A stretch of 64,000 nt of DNA, from assembly GCA_038087035.1 (NCBI GenBank), contig CP051187.1, positions 620,001 through 684,000 of the forward strand, written 5' to 3'. Source of the DNA: Gloeotrichia echinulata CP02 (GTDB taxonomy: Bacteria; Cyanobacteriota; Cyanobacteriia; Cyanobacteriales; Nostocaceae). Every line of letters starts with the position of its first letter. Position 1 is the first letter of the stretch. The translations under genes and the position numbers were made by a program. The notes under the pieces are model-generated. The model was not told where the DNA came from. It saw only the letters and a program-made list of their open reading frames with translations, and ran no database searches. Positions 26,926 through 36,530 of this stretch are shown in pieces.

Positions 26926-27156
26926 ATGAAAACAAGAATCTTTGGTTTGGCTCTATTGTTAAGTCTGGCTACAGTTCTCGGCGCTTGTGAAGGTGGTGGT
27001 AGCGCACCCGATAGTGGTGCAACCAGCTCACCTACAGCTACAGGTGAGCCAACTGATGGGGGTACTACATCCCCTAGCCCTACAGCTACTTCAACTGCTG
27101 CTCCTACAGCTACTTCAACTGCTAGTCCTACAGCTACTCCCACTAAGACACCCTAG
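26926..27156 (+). CDS. Small Thr/Pro/Ser-rich lipoprotein
   Basis: The protein is 76 residues. It has a lipoprotein signal peptide with lipobox LGAC (Cys at 21) and then a low-complexity tail of GSAPDSG and repeated PTATSTA units ending PTKTP. After lipidation it would be a short, extended, possibly glycosylated surface peptide. GAGGAGTT lies six bases before the ATG, which supports translation. The function is unknown. Confidence 0.75.
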   Translation: MKTRIFGLALLLSLATVLGACEGGGSAPDSGATSSPTATGEPTDGGTTSPSPTATSTAAPTATSTASPTATPTKTP

Positions 27157-27618
27157 ATAGTAGTGGTCTCAATCCTGTCGATAACAGGTTATTAATAGCG
27201 CTTTTCACTGTATCCTTTGAGTTGATTAGGTTTAAGCTCATTCCACCCCTGGAAGGAGTGGGATTTCGCAGCCATTGATGATGGGGTATGGGGCAGAGAC
27301 AATAATACCAATGCCCTATGCCCCATCTCCCATGCCCCAAGTCGGCAAGTGGCAATTTATCCCACCTCTAATAAGGATACTTTTGATGAATTGTATCTCT
27401 GACGCCTGATCGCAGGGTAGTGATTTTTTTGGCGTCGTTGCAGTGGTTGTAGGGGCGCAAGGTGTTGCGCCCCTACTTCAATTTGAACTAGCAACACCAG
27501 GATGCATGAACAAGGGACTAGGGGCTAGACGTGTAACTAATTGGAAAATATTTGCTGAAACCGAGTAAAACTTACTAACTCACGCTAGACTAGAAATAGT
27601 TGAGTTAATAAGGTTTTG
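27157..27618. other. Intergenic region upstream of the IS607-type element
   Basis: This 462-bp spacer has a hairpin CCACCCCTGGAAGGAGTGGG (about 27243), a GGGGCGCAAGGTGTTGCGCCCC palindrome (about 27450-27473, family D core), and AT-rich sequence before tnpA. The left boundary of the IS607-type element must lie in here but has no recognisable inverted repeats, as expected for that family. Confidence 0.5.
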
Positions 27619-28260
27619 ATGCAACATGTCACTCCCAAGGAAGCCGCTAAAATCCTTGGTGTTCACGTCTCCAGTCTCCGCAGATGGGAAAACGAAGGCA
27701 AGCTTAGAGCAATCCGGACACCAGGTGGTCAAAGGCGATTCATCCTGGAAGAAGTTGAAAAAATGGGTGGAATGCCCAGGACAGTTAGAACTGTTTGCTA
27801 CGGTAGGGTCTCGACTAATGGACAGCAAGACGATTTGCAACGACAACTTGAACACTTACGCACGCGATACTCAGAGGCAGAAATCATTTCAGAAGTTGGC
27901 AGCGGACTCAATTTTAAGCGGAAAAAATTCCTCGCAATTTTGGAACGAATCATCGACGGCGATATCCAACGTCTTGTCATTGCCCACCCTGACCGACTCG
28001 TCCGGTTCGGATTTGAATTGGTTAAGTGGTTATGTACAAAATTTGAGTGCGAACTCGTGGTTCTCAATGACCGCAAGCTGTCTCCCGAACAAGAACTCGT
28101 ACAAGATATGTTGTCCATCATTAACTGTTTCTCTAGCAGGTTATACGGACTCAGAAAATACAAATCAACAATCTTTGAAGAGTTACAAAAAGAAGGCACG
28201 GCACAAGGCATCGACAAAGCAGTCGCCGAACAGTGTATTGAAAATCAGGCTATTTCCTAG
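27619..28260 (+). CDS. tnpA: IS607 family transposase TnpA (serine recombinase)
   Basis: From the ATG at 27619 the protein is 213 residues. It has an N-terminal MerR-like helix-turn-helix (TPKEAAKILGVHVSSLRRWENEGKLRAIRTPGGQRRF) and a serine-resolvase catalytic domain with YGRVSTNGQQDDLQRQ, where the serine of RVST is the nucleophile, plus RLVIAHPDRLVRFGFEL. This is the IS607 form, which moves through a double-stranded circular intermediate. It appears intact. The tnpB frame overlaps its 3' end. Confidence 0.9.
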   Translation: MQHVTPKEAAKILGVHVSSLRRWENEGKLRAIRTPGGQRRFILEEVEKMGGMPRTVRTVCYGRVSTNGQQDDLQRQLEHLRTRYSEAEIISEVGSGLNFKRKKFLAILERIIDGDIQRLVIAHPDRLVRFGFELVKWLCTKFECELVVLNDRKLSPEQELVQDMLSIINCFSSRLYGLRKYKSTIFEELQKEGTAQGIDKAVAEQCIENQAIS

Positions 28261-29464
28261 TCAGGAACTACATCAAGTTTGGAAGCGTTGGCTTGCTGCT
28301 TATCGCTATTATTTCAATCAATGTATTAGTTTTCTTCACAAGAATTATGATGTCCAGACTCGAATAATTATTGTCAAGAAAACCAACAAAGAAAAAGAAG
28401 TTAAAATATCTGCCCAAGAGTTGGATAAAATAGCTCAAAAAATGGATGTGCCAGCATGGGTCAAGACATTACCAGGACATCAGCGTCAAGAGGCGTGTTT
28501 TGAAGCATTTGACGCATTTAAACAAGCTCGTAGTCAGGGTGGCAATGCTAAGTTCAAAAGCTGTAAAGCAACAAGCCAAACTATCCAATTTAAAGTTGGC
28601 AACTACAAAAATGGTACTTGGTATTGTCATACTACAAAGGGTTTAAGATTTACAACTATTGGTAGGGATGTACCTGTCCAATGTGAGTATGGCACAGAGC
28701 TTGTATACCGCCGGGGTAAATGGTTTGGCTGCTTTCCTCAATACAAAGAAGTTGTACCAACTGATAGCGATAGGGTAATAGCTCTTGACCCTGGCAATCG
28801 TACTTTCTTGACTGGTTTTGATGGCGAGAACGTTTTAGAGATTGGAAAGGGAGATATCGGACGCATACAGAGATTGTGTCAGCACCTTGATAAGTTAATA
28901 AGTCGTTCCACCAAAACAACATGCCGTAAACGTAGAAAGATGCGTATTGCTGCTAACCGTGTAAGAGAAAGAATCCAAAATTTGATTAAGGATTTGCACA
29001 ACAAAGCTGTAAATTTACTTGTTAATTCCTACAAAGTAATTTATTTACCAACCTTTGACTCTAGTCAGATGGTAATTAAAAAACGCAGTGGAAAGAAACG
29101 CAAAATTAACAGCAAGTCAGTGCGTCAAATGCTAACTCTTTCTCACTACAAATTTGAGAAACATCTTCAACAAGCCGCGTTAAGAAAAGGCGTGATCGTA
29201 GTTCTTTGTAACGAATCTTATACCTCTAAAACCTGCGGTAATTGCGGTCATATTAACTACAAATTAGGTGGGAAAAAAGTATTTAAATGTCCACATTGCG
29301 GCTCACAAATGAACCGCGATGTGAACGGCGCACGTAATATTTTATTGCGTGCTTTGCAAGCAACTGCCTTCACCGTGACGCATGATTCTATCGTGCTTTC
29401 TGACTCGTGTCTGCGACAGGCTACGCGAACAGAATTGACGGATGCCATAGTTAATCACGTTTAG
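28238..29464 (+). CDS. tnpB: IS607-associated TnpB, RNA-guided nuclease family
   Basis: The frame is open far upstream, but TnpB-like sequence begins at KIRLFPSQELHQVWKRW. A TTG at 28238, overlapping the tnpA end by 23 bp, gives 408 residues; the start is uncertain. Catalytic residues: RuvC-I D184 (RVIALDPGN), zinc finger C333/C336 and C351/C354, RuvC-III D361 (NRDVNGARN). The usual RuvC-II glutamate position reads VIYLPTFDSS with no Glu; a Glu at 326 lies in CNESYTSKTCGNC. This matches the rearranged active site described for Fanzor proteins and related IS607 TnpBs. The C-terminal RQATRTEL may derive from a dispersed repeat (CTGCGACAGGCTACGCGAAC). Confidence 0.85.
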   Translation: MKIRLFPSQELHQVWKRWLAAYRYYFNQCISFLHKNYDVQTRIIIVKKTNKEKEVKISAQELDKIAQKMDVPAWVKTLPGHQRQEACFEAFDAFKQARSQGGNAKFKSCKATSQTIQFKVGNYKNGTWYCHTTKGLRFTTIGRDVPVQCEYGTELVYRRGKWFGCFPQYKEVVPTDSDRVIALDPGNRTFLTGFDGENVLEIGKGDIGRIQRLCQHLDKLISRSTKTTCRKRRKMRIAANRVRERIQNLIKDLHNKAVNLLVNSYKVIYLPTFDSSQMVIKKRSGKKRKINSKSVRQMLTLSHYKFEKHLQQAALRKGVIVVLCNESYTSKTCGNCGHINYKLGGKKVFKCPHCGSQMNRDVNGARNILLRALQATAFTVTHDSIVLSDSCLRQATRTELTDAIVNHV

Positions 29465-29558
29465 GCGTTTTGATTAGCTTAAAAGTTGCACACTAGATGC
29501 TAGTATTTTTTACTCAGCGCTTGGGCTGAAGCATTAACCAGTTTTTGAATCTAGCTTT

Positions 29559-30260
29559 ATGTTGTTACTGCAATTTAGTACATCTCATTATTGTCGCAAA
29601 GCCCGCCTAGCCCTAGGCTATAAACAAATTGAATATCAAGTAGAAAATCTGACACCAGGCTTGCATATCCTCAAAGTTAAACCCCTGACTGGTTTGATCA
29701 CCTTGCCAGTTTTATTACCACAAATTGCGGGACAGCCAGAAGCGATCGCCGACTCCACAGAAATATTCAAATTTCTCGAAAAATACCAGCCTGAACGGTC
29801 AATATTAGCAGATAAATCAGAACAAACTGAAGCCTGGATGCTAGAAGATTGGTTGGATGAAAGCATCGGTACGGCGACAAGGTTCGTGTATTATCAATTT
29901 CGTGCCGGCGAGGGTAAGCAAATTAATCCATCACTATCTAGCCAAATAGTAATTACAGTAGTCAGGCAACAATATGGGATCAACAACGCTACTGTCAAAT
30001 TAGCGATCGCCAGGTTAGCCAATGCCTTGGAAGTATTATCTGTCCGTTGGCAAAAAAGTGATTATTTGGTAGGAAACAGTCTGAGTGTAGCAGATATTGC
30101 CGCAGCGGCCTTACTAAGTCCTTTAGCGCTGATTCCCCAGTACCGTCAGGAATATCCCTGGTTGTTTGAACGCATTGTACAAGTCCATCAACTGTGTGGC
30201 GAACCATTACCACCGGGATTAGGGACACTTCGGCAAGCTCAGTGCATCGCTGGGGATTAG
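29559..30260 (+). CDS. Glutathione S-transferase family protein
   Basis: The protein is 233 residues. It has a thioredoxin-like N-terminal domain (LLQFSTSHYCRKARLALGY, then LPVLLP and ADSTEIFKFLE, the cis-Pro and substrate-binding Ser regions) and an all-helical C-terminal domain with LVGNSLSVADIAAAALLSPL. The C-terminal 12 residues (GTLRQAQCIAGD) are encoded by the dispersed repeat that begins at 30217, so the original stop has been lost and the protein extended. The specific substrate is unknown. It is followed by a small exported protein gene. Confidence 0.85.
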   Translation: MLLLQFSTSHYCRKARLALGYKQIEYQVENLTPGLHILKVKPLTGLITLPVLLPQIAGQPEAIADSTEIFKFLEKYQPERSILADKSEQTEAWMLEDWLDESIGTATRFVYYQFRAGEGKQINPSLSSQIVITVVRQQYGINNATVKLAIARLANALEVLSVRWQKSDYLVGNSLSVADIAAAALLSPLALIPQYRQEYPWLFERIVQVHQLCGEPLPPGLGTLRQAQCIAGD

Positions 30261-30567
30261 GGACTGGGGACTGGGGACACAACGACCGCTCAGTGCATCG
30301 CTGGGGACTGGGGACTGGGGACACAACGACCGCTCAGTGCATCGCTGGGGACTGGGGACACAACGACCGCTCAGTGCATCGCTGGGGACTGGGGACACAA
30401 CGACCGCTCAGTGCATCGCTGGGGACTGGGGACTGGGGACACAACGACCGCTCAGTGCATCGCTGGGGACACAACGACCGCTCAGTGCATCGCTGGGGAC
30501 TGGAGACAAATGACCAATGACAAATGACAAATGACCAATGACAAATGACCAATGACAAATGACAAAT
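30217..30567. repeat. Nested repeat block (GACTGGG heptamers and a GCTCAGTGCATCGC unit)
   Basis: Up to about 30500, a unit containing ACAACGACCGCTCAGTGCATCGCTGGGGAC is repeated about six times; the spacing varies by whole GACTGGG heptamers. From about 30505 to 30567 it changes to heptamers of the CAAATGA/CCAATGA type. The block lies between the GST gene and the next gene, and touches both. Confidence 0.85.
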
Positions 30568-30572
30568 AACAA

Positions 30573-30887
30573 ATGAAGCGGATAAGATTTTTGATTTTGA
30601 GCGTCAGCATGAGCATTTTGGTGGGGTTAGGTAGCCATTGGGGAACAGCAGTAATGGCGTTACCACCACCAGAGGATACACCGGAGGAAATATTACGGAC
30701 CGAGATAATTATAGAAGCGCGATCGCCTGTTGATGGCAAGGCGCTAACTGCTGCTGAATACGCCGAATTGCAAGAGCAGCTACAACTTAGTCCTCCACCA
30801 AAATTGAATACCAAAATACGGCAAACTCTCTACTTATTGCAGTTACGGAAGACATTGCTGCAATTTTTCCCCTTTTTAGATATTTGA
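30573..30887 (+). CDS. Small conserved exported protein of unknown function
   Basis: The protein is 104 residues with a signal peptide (residues about 5-29, LILSVSMSILVGLGSHWGTAVMA), then a conserved-looking stretch EEILRTEIIIEARSPVDGKALTAAEYAELQEQL and a C-terminal amphipathic/hydrophobic helix IRQTLYLLQLRKTLLQFFPFLDI. I recognise this pattern as a cyanobacterial conserved unknown. The start ATG lies at the edge of a CAAATGA heptamer array, and no Shine-Dalgarno is visible before it. Confidence 0.68.
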   Translation: MKRIRFLILSVSMSILVGLGSHWGTAVMALPPPEDTPEEILRTEIIIEARSPVDGKALTAAEYAELQEQLQLSPPPKLNTKIRQTLYLLQLRKTLLQFFPFLDI

Positions 30888-31764
30888 CTGGCAATAATAG
30901 ATACAAAGCTGCATCAAAAAATAGTTGATAGGCTGGTGATGTATCCATATTGTAAAATCTATGCATAAAATAAAGAGACAACAAAGAATGTAATTCCAGT
31001 TGTTGGTTCTAGCGTACACAGTCAAAACCAAGGGAAAACAGTATCAAGCTATTGAATAAGCGATGATACGACACAATTCATTGTTATCTAGTTAATTGGC
31101 AGGCGATTTAAATTTTTCATTGACTTAAAGTCTATAATGTTACAGACCAACGAAAACGAAACAATAACCAATGCTGAATGAGTGTTATCTGCTAACTCCC
31201 TAAATACCTCATCGTTCTTTCTATAAAGATGATGAATCCTACTTGAATCTTGTGTCGTTCCTTACTAGTGGCTAAATTAGCTGACATACCAGCACATTAT
31301 TATACATCTTGATTCTTGAGATTTTTGTTTTTCAATAACCGAATGACCTTGCATACCATTAACATTGAATTCTATGTACCGATCACAGCAAATGTTTAGT
31401 TTTTGTCTTTTAAACTCAGCAATTTTAACCGACAAAAATTATTTATTACAAATATTTTAAAATCTAAATCAAGTTACAATATTAATTGTAAATTCAAATA
31501 AAAATTAAGTGTTCACCATTAAAAACCAGCTAAAACTAAATTAACAAGAGCAAGTTTTAATAGCTTAACACGCTGGATTTTCTAGACTAATCAAGAGGCT
31601 GACAAGCCGCAATCAATTTAGCAAATTTAAGTAGCGATAAATGCAGTAGGATTGGCTGAATCCAAACTTAACGCTTGTGGACAGGATGCAGCCTACTGCA
31701 CCGCTGGAAACAAGAATTATCCAATGATGTCCGAATGATGTCTAGTAAATAAAGAGCAGAAGAG
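30888..31764. other. Long AT-rich intergenic region, nothing recognised
   Basis: 877 bp with no supported gene and no clear member of the repeat families. A short region at about 31640-31705 has the loosely inverted pair GCAGTAGGATTGG / GCAGCCTACTGC. It presumably holds the response-regulator promoter. Confidence 0.5.
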
Positions 31765-32220
31765 ATGTATCTGGCACATTCATTTATAAGTGACGACAAG
31801 AAGCACCACTCTCAGCAGCCGTTAATTTTGGCAGTAGAAGATCATGATGATAGTCTACTGTTGATTAGTTATGCACTTGAGTCACTTGGCTGTAGATTCA
31901 TTTGTCAAACAGACAGTGCTACCACATTACTGGTAGCGAAAGAGCATCAGCCAGACTTGATCATGTTGGATATTTTTTTACCTGGACTGAGTGGGATCGA
32001 GGTGGTGTATTATCTGAAGCAAGATCCGCTCACTTCCCACATTCCAGTTGTCGCAGTCACAGCTTTAGCAACTAGGGAGGATCGAGAATCTCTGCTGAAG
32101 GCGGGTTTTAATGATTACATCAGCAAACCTTACATGATTGAGGACTTAGAGACTGTAATTCGCCGTCACCTTTATAGCAAGCTTGAACCTCAGCCAGCTT
32201 TAGAGCTATGTCAAGAGTGA
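31765..32220 (+). CDS. Single-domain response regulator
   Basis: The protein is 151 residues: a receiver domain (about residues 20-140) with acidic pair EDHDD, phospho-acceptor Asp in DLIMLDIFLPG, the Thr in AVTAL and the Lys in ISKPY. There is no output domain, so it signals by protein contact, as CheY-like regulators do. AGAAGAG precedes the ATG. Two hybrid sensor kinases lie just downstream, convergent, and are plausible partners. Confidence 0.9.
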   Translation: MYLAHSFISDDKKHHSQQPLILAVEDHDDSLLLISYALESLGCRFICQTDSATTLLVAKEHQPDLIMLDIFLPGLSGIEVVYYLKQDPLTSHIPVVAVTALATREDRESLLKAGFNDYISKPYMIEDLETVIRRHLYSKLEPQPALELCQE

Positions 32221-32305
32221 GGTAAAAGTATGGACAAAGGGTAATCATAGGCTGAACGAAAAATATCCAACTTCTAGGCGCATTAAACCTGCTCCTACAG
32301 AAGAT

Positions 32306-33433
32306 TTAAATGTGTTTTGGTAGTTGGACTATGAAGATGCTACCTTTACCCAGTTGTGACGACACCTCAATCTTCCCATCGTGCGCTTCTACAATTCGGC
32401 GCGATAGGTGCAGACCTAAACCACTACCTGACCGTTTATTTCTCCCTTGACGAAACCGCTCGAAAATGGTTACTTGGTCTTCAGGAGCAATCCCATATCC
32501 AGTATCTTCAACTTCAATTGTGAGCCAATCGTGATTTGTAGAATTAACTGGTTGTTCAGAAATGCGAATTTCTACGCCTCCGGTATCTGTAAACTTGATA
32601 GCATTGCCGATCAAATTATGCAAAACTCGTCGCAATTCCAAGCAATCTCCCATGACTACACCAGCTTTTTCTCCCAGTTTGTCTAACTCATGAGCTTCTA
32701 GTTTGAGAATCAAGCTTTTCTCAGTGGCTAAAGGATAGAGTTCACTTACCACTTCTTCGGCTATTTCGCGTAGATTACAGGGTTCCCAATTCAGAGTTTT
32801 TTTACCTGCTTCAAAGCGATAGACTTCTAACAGTGTGTTCACCATTTGCATCAAATTTTTGTTACTGCGAATCATGACGCTGATCGCTTGTTTCATTTCG
32901 GGGGAAATTTTGCAGAAAGTTTCTTCCTCAAACAAATTCAGCATCCGATCCGCTGCTACCAGGGGAGTTCGCAAATCATGAGTCAGACGGGAAACAAAGT
33001 CTTCTCGCTGACGAGCCATTTTTTGTTGTTCATCAAGACTGTGCTTGAGACGCAACAGCGATCGCACTCTTGCTAAGAGTTCATCCGTATCAAATGGTTT
33101 GCGAATAAAATCATCAGCACCAGCATCTAAACCTTCGACCACGCTAGATTCGTGAAAAGCAGTAATCAGCAAAATGGGTATATAAGATTTAATACCCGGA
33201 TGATGACGAATACGACGTGTGACTTCATAACCATCAATCCCTGGCATCATCACATCTAGTAAAATCAGATCCGGTGGAGATTTTTCAACTTGCTGTAAGG
33301 CGGACAACCCATTGGTGACTAACTCAATTTGATACCCCTCACTCTCTAAAATTGTTTGCACCAAAATGAGATTATCTCTAGTATCATCAACAGCCAAAAT
33401 TCGGTCAATCTTAGATTTTTCGATAACAGACAT
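32306..33433 (-). CDS. Receiver-histidine kinase hybrid
   Basis: From the ATG at 33433 the protein is 375 residues; an in-frame TTG at 33454 would add seven. The receiver domain comes first (about residues 10-125; Asp in DLILLDVMMPGIDG, Lys in IRKPF), then a HisKA domain (FVSRLTHDLRTPLVAADRML) and an HATPase (DTGYGIAPEDQ, RSGSGLGLHLS). This order lets a receiver control an attached kinase. It has no membrane segment. It lies 26 bp after the similar gene at 33460-34794, on the same strand, so the two are probably one operon. Confidence 0.9.
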   Translation of the reverse strand: MSVIEKSKIDRILAVDDTRDNLILVQTILESEGYQIELVTNGLSALQQVEKSPPDLILLDVMMPGIDGYEVTRRIRHHPGIKSYIPILLITAFHESSVVEGLDAGADDFIRKPFDTDELLARVRSLLRLKHSLDEQQKMARQREDFVSRLTHDLRTPLVAADRMLNLFEEETFCKISPEMKQAISVMIRSNKNLMQMVNTLLEVYRFEAGKKTLNWEPCNLREIAEEVVSELYPLATEKSLILKLEAHELDKLGEKAGVVMGDCLELRRVLHNLIGNAIKFTDTGGVEIRISEQPVNSTNHDWLTIEVEDTGYGIAPEDQVTIFERFRQGRNKRSGSGLGLHLSRRIVEAHDGKIEVSSQLGKGSIFIVQLPKHI

Positions 33434-33459
33434 GACAGTTAAACTCTTTTGCAATTAAT

Positions 33460-34794
33460 CTAAAGCTTTAAGTTAGCAGAACCCATTGATGTTTTGCTGG
33501 ATGAAGAATGAGGCTGATGAGGATTTTGCACAGCACAAAAAATCTGACCTCCATCCAAATTTACAGATGGAACATCGAAGGCTACAGACGATAATTTGAT
33601 TTGACGTGGGAATTCTATCTTAAACATTGAACCAACCCCCGATTCACTTTCAACGATAATTTTGCCGCCCATGATTCGCACTAGTGAATCTATAATTGCT
33701 AAACCCAGACCTGTCCCTGGGTATTTGCGGCTGATACTCTGATCTACTTGTCTAAAAGCTTCAAAAATATGTTTAAAATCTCTAGGAGCTATACCAATAC
33801 CAGTATCCCGAACACTAATCACCACTTGATTATAGGGAAGTTCCTTCACCTCAATCCAAATACTACCAGACTCTGTAAATTTAATTGCGTTTGAGAGCAG
33901 GTTAATTAAAATCTGCCGCACACGAACTGAATCATTAAATACCCACGGGTTAGATAAATCCATTTGAACCAGTAATGATAGCTTTTTCGCATCAACCAGA
34001 GAACGTATTTCTGCAACAGTAGAGTTGATAACCTTTGATAAATCAAATAATTCTGGTTTTAACTCTAATCGTCCTCCCTCCAGTTTGGAAAAATCGAGAA
34101 TCTCATTCAACAGCATTAATAAATGCTTGCCATTGTTGAGAATACGTTCTACCATATCTGCTTGTTGAAACGTCAAATTACCAAACTTGGGACGTAACAA
34201 AATTTGAGAGAACCCAATGATCGCATTCATTGGAGTTCTTAATTCGTGGGAGATGCTGGCCAAAAACTGTGATTTTAGTCGCGATGCTTCCCATAACTTT
34301 AAGTTTTGCAACTGAATTTGTTGTCTTTGTTTTTCGAGTTCTTGGTTCTGAATAAACAGTTGCTCGTTACTTTCTCTCAGATGTTGGATTGCTAAAGCTG
34401 CTTCCATTTCTGCTCGATGCACTCGAATTGCATTTCGCAAAACCTGTGCTAATCTTTCTGAAGATACCCAAGATTTACAAAGATAATCTGTAGCACCAGC
34501 TTTCATCAACTCGACAGCAATTTCTTCATCTCCGTGATCAGTCAGAACCACTAAAGGAACTTTGATTTGCAAAGAGCGTAGTTTGTGGATCAGCGTCAAG
34601 CAATCCTGATCTGGTAAGCGATAGTCGAGAAAAACGCAGTCATAGGTAGTATGCTCAAAAGCAGAGAGCGCATCATTAGAGTTAGCTACCTCAAACAGTT
34701 GCATCCGCACTCCTGCTGTAGTCAAAGCACGACGCACAGTTATGCGGTCAACTTCATCATCGTCTACAACCAAAATTTTCAGCGTCTGTTCCAT
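33460..34794 (-). CDS. Receiver-histidine kinase hybrid
   Basis: The protein is 444 residues: a receiver (about 5-125, acidic DDDE, Asp in DCVFLDYRLPDQD, Lys in LCKSW), a coiled-coil linker (residues about 130-170), HisKA (FLASISHELRTPMNAIIGFSQ) and an HATPase (DTGIGIAPRDF, PGTGLGLAI). The C-terminal 50 residues are low-complexity. It has no sensor domain of its own, so it likely receives its signal through the receiver. It is the first gene of the probable two-gene operon with 32306-33433. Confidence 0.9.
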   Translation of the reverse strand: MEQTLKILVVDDDEVDRITVRRALTTAGVRMQLFEVANSNDALSAFEHTTYDCVFLDYRLPDQDCLTLIHKLRSLQIKVPLVVLTDHGDEEIAVELMKAGATDYLCKSWVSSERLAQVLRNAIRVHRAEMEAALAIQHLRESNEQLFIQNQELEKQRQQIQLQNLKLWEASRLKSQFLASISHELRTPMNAIIGFSQILLRPKFGNLTFQQADMVERILNNGKHLLMLLNEILDFSKLEGGRLELKPELFDLSKVINSTVAEIRSLVDAKKLSLLVQMDLSNPWVFNDSVRVRQILINLLSNAIKFTESGSIWIEVKELPYNQVVISVRDTGIGIAPRDFKHIFEAFRQVDQSISRKYPGTGLGLAIIDSLVRIMGGKIIVESESGVGSMFKIEFPRQIKLSSVAFDVPSVNLDGGQIFCAVQNPHQPHSSSSKTSMGSANLKL

Positions 34795-36530
34795 CGGCTT
34801 TTATTTTCGCTGTCAAATACAGGTTGATGTATAACATTAGTATTGTCCTACTATCCAACTAAAGAATTTAAGATTTGAGATTGGATAATACCAGCTGGGA
34901 ACTTCTCGCTAAAATACTGACTTTGCCAACTTTCAATCCAAAATTCGGATAGCTAAAACCCCGATATTGTTTGGTTAAATCAGGCATTTTGCCGAGGATA
35001 TCACCTTTCTTTCTTAAAAACTGCCAATTACAGCAGTTTTGCTCTATTGAAACCACATCTCTGGTAAAACTCCAAGGACTTGCGTCCTTAGCGCGTGGTC
35101 TATGTACCTGAAAATCCCTTTGCTTTTGTGCGGGCATTCAGGTCATAATCACAAGCACAGGAGTTATTCTTAATTGCCGTTCATTGTCCTCCCACCGTAG
35201 GATCTTGATCAGTCTTGGCGAAATTTCCTGGATTTAATTCTAGTATCAGAAGGCAGAACGCTATAATGATGTTAAAATATGCTTGGTGCATGATCTAACT
35301 ATCTGGTTATTTCTGCCGCAGTCCACTAGCAGATGACGGCGATGCTGTTATTCAGCAGCACCAACAACTCCACCTCACAAAACCACAATCATCAAATTGG
35401 AAAAACAGACGGAGGTTTTATAAGGTAAAATAAAATACTTTATCGACCTCAACACAATTGTAAATTAGCGCTTTGGTCTCTGTCCTCAGCCATTAGTCAG
35501 AGTTGCAGACAAACATTGTTTACCATAGAGTCAAGCAATTTTACTCATAAAATCGTTTAGACCAAATTAAAGCGAAAATACTACCGACGCCTAGCTGAAA
35601 AATAGTGTTGAGTGCCGACTGGTGAGTAGGGAGTATACAGAAGCAAGACTTTATTGTGAGGTTTAACACCAATCAGTCTCCCAGAAGGGACAACCAATCA
35701 CAGAAAGTCGGCTTGTAGCCCACTCATAATAGAATACTGCTGGCAAATAGGGAGGTATAACCAATACAATCGGGTTTACCGTAAATTCGCCCGGAGTATG
35801 TTAAATAGGGGTGGCATGAGTTGAACTGACTGCTGGTGAGTCTACCAATGTCTAAATCTCTAGGAATACTATCTGACGCCATTAATCCTATAAATACCAC
35901 ATTTTGGTTAAAAATTGAAGGATTGGGTGATTGACTTTCTCCTATTGTGGTTGCCGTTTTTCCTAGTTTGTCCATTTTTATAAGCCGATTGCAAAGCTTG
36001 AACAGAGATCCTATTAAATAGTAATGATTGATAACTCATTAATAGAGGCTTAAGCAGTGCAAAAAGAAAATCTTTCTCATTATTTCACTTTTTTTAGTCA
36101 AATTTCCATATATCTTCAGCTAGATTTTTACCTCAAGCTAACAGGTAAAAAAATAACTTTATTATTTCTATCGGTGGATGCAGGGTGAACAAAGCATCAT
36201 CTACCCTGGGATGGGAGAAGCAGTGAAAATAGCTGACATATATAGTAGTGCTAAATGATTTGTCAAATTTCGTATAGAGGCGGTTGACGGTTGACAGTCA
36301 ACGGTAAACTGTTAAGAGTCAACAGCCACCACTGATATTTTTCACAATCTAATTGAAATTGCTATGTGTGGATGCTTATAGGAATCATATTTGATTTCTG
36401 AAAAAATCTCAGTAGGTAGGGCTATGCCTTACACATCCAGGTTTTACTTGGCATAGCCTAGCCTACATATATTTCCCAAATCAAATATTAGTCCTATATA
36501 AGAGGCAATCGGAAAATAGTGAGTGTAGCA
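34795..36530. other. 1.7-kb intergenic region
   Basis: No gene is supported. A degenerate family D element lies at about 35025-35122 (TTACAGCAGTTTTGC...GTACCTGAAAATCCC). A 90-codon minus-strand frame here is explained by that repeat. From 36280 to 36325 there is GTTGACGGTTGACAGTCAACGG, a palindromic run. A MITE at 36378-36496 sits before the LuxR-type gene. The rest is AT-rich and unrecognised. Confidence 0.55.
36378..36496. repeat. MITE-like element with about 20-bp inverted ends
   Basis: The left end ATAGGAATCATATTTGATTT and the right end AAATCAAATATTAGTCCTAT are inverted repeats with two mismatches, 119 bp overall. Inside is a second palindromic pair, GGCTATGCC/GGCATAGCC. It ends 34 bp before the start codon of the LuxR-type regulator, so it occupies the promoter and leader region. 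Confidence 0.78.

Larger units (their letters stand above)
27619..29464 (+). mobile_element. IS607-type element (tnpA + tnpB)
   Basis: A serine-recombinase TnpA followed by an overlapping TnpB is the IS607 layout. Elements of this family have no inverted ends and insert with little sequence requirement, so only the coding core is given. Confidence 0.85.

Noticed and set aside
27626..28237. Long N-terminal extension of tnpB over tnpA
   Set aside because: It is the second frame of the tnpA gene. TnpA has the clear domain pattern in the other frame, and TnpB similarity starts only at 28238.
30194..30558. Frames with repeated RSVHRWGLGTGD and similar
   Set aside because: Translation of tandem repeat DNA on both strands, without start signals.
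34868..35137. 89-codon minus-strand frame
   Set aside because: Its first third is encoded by a degenerate family D repeat, and the rest shows no domain or codon signal.
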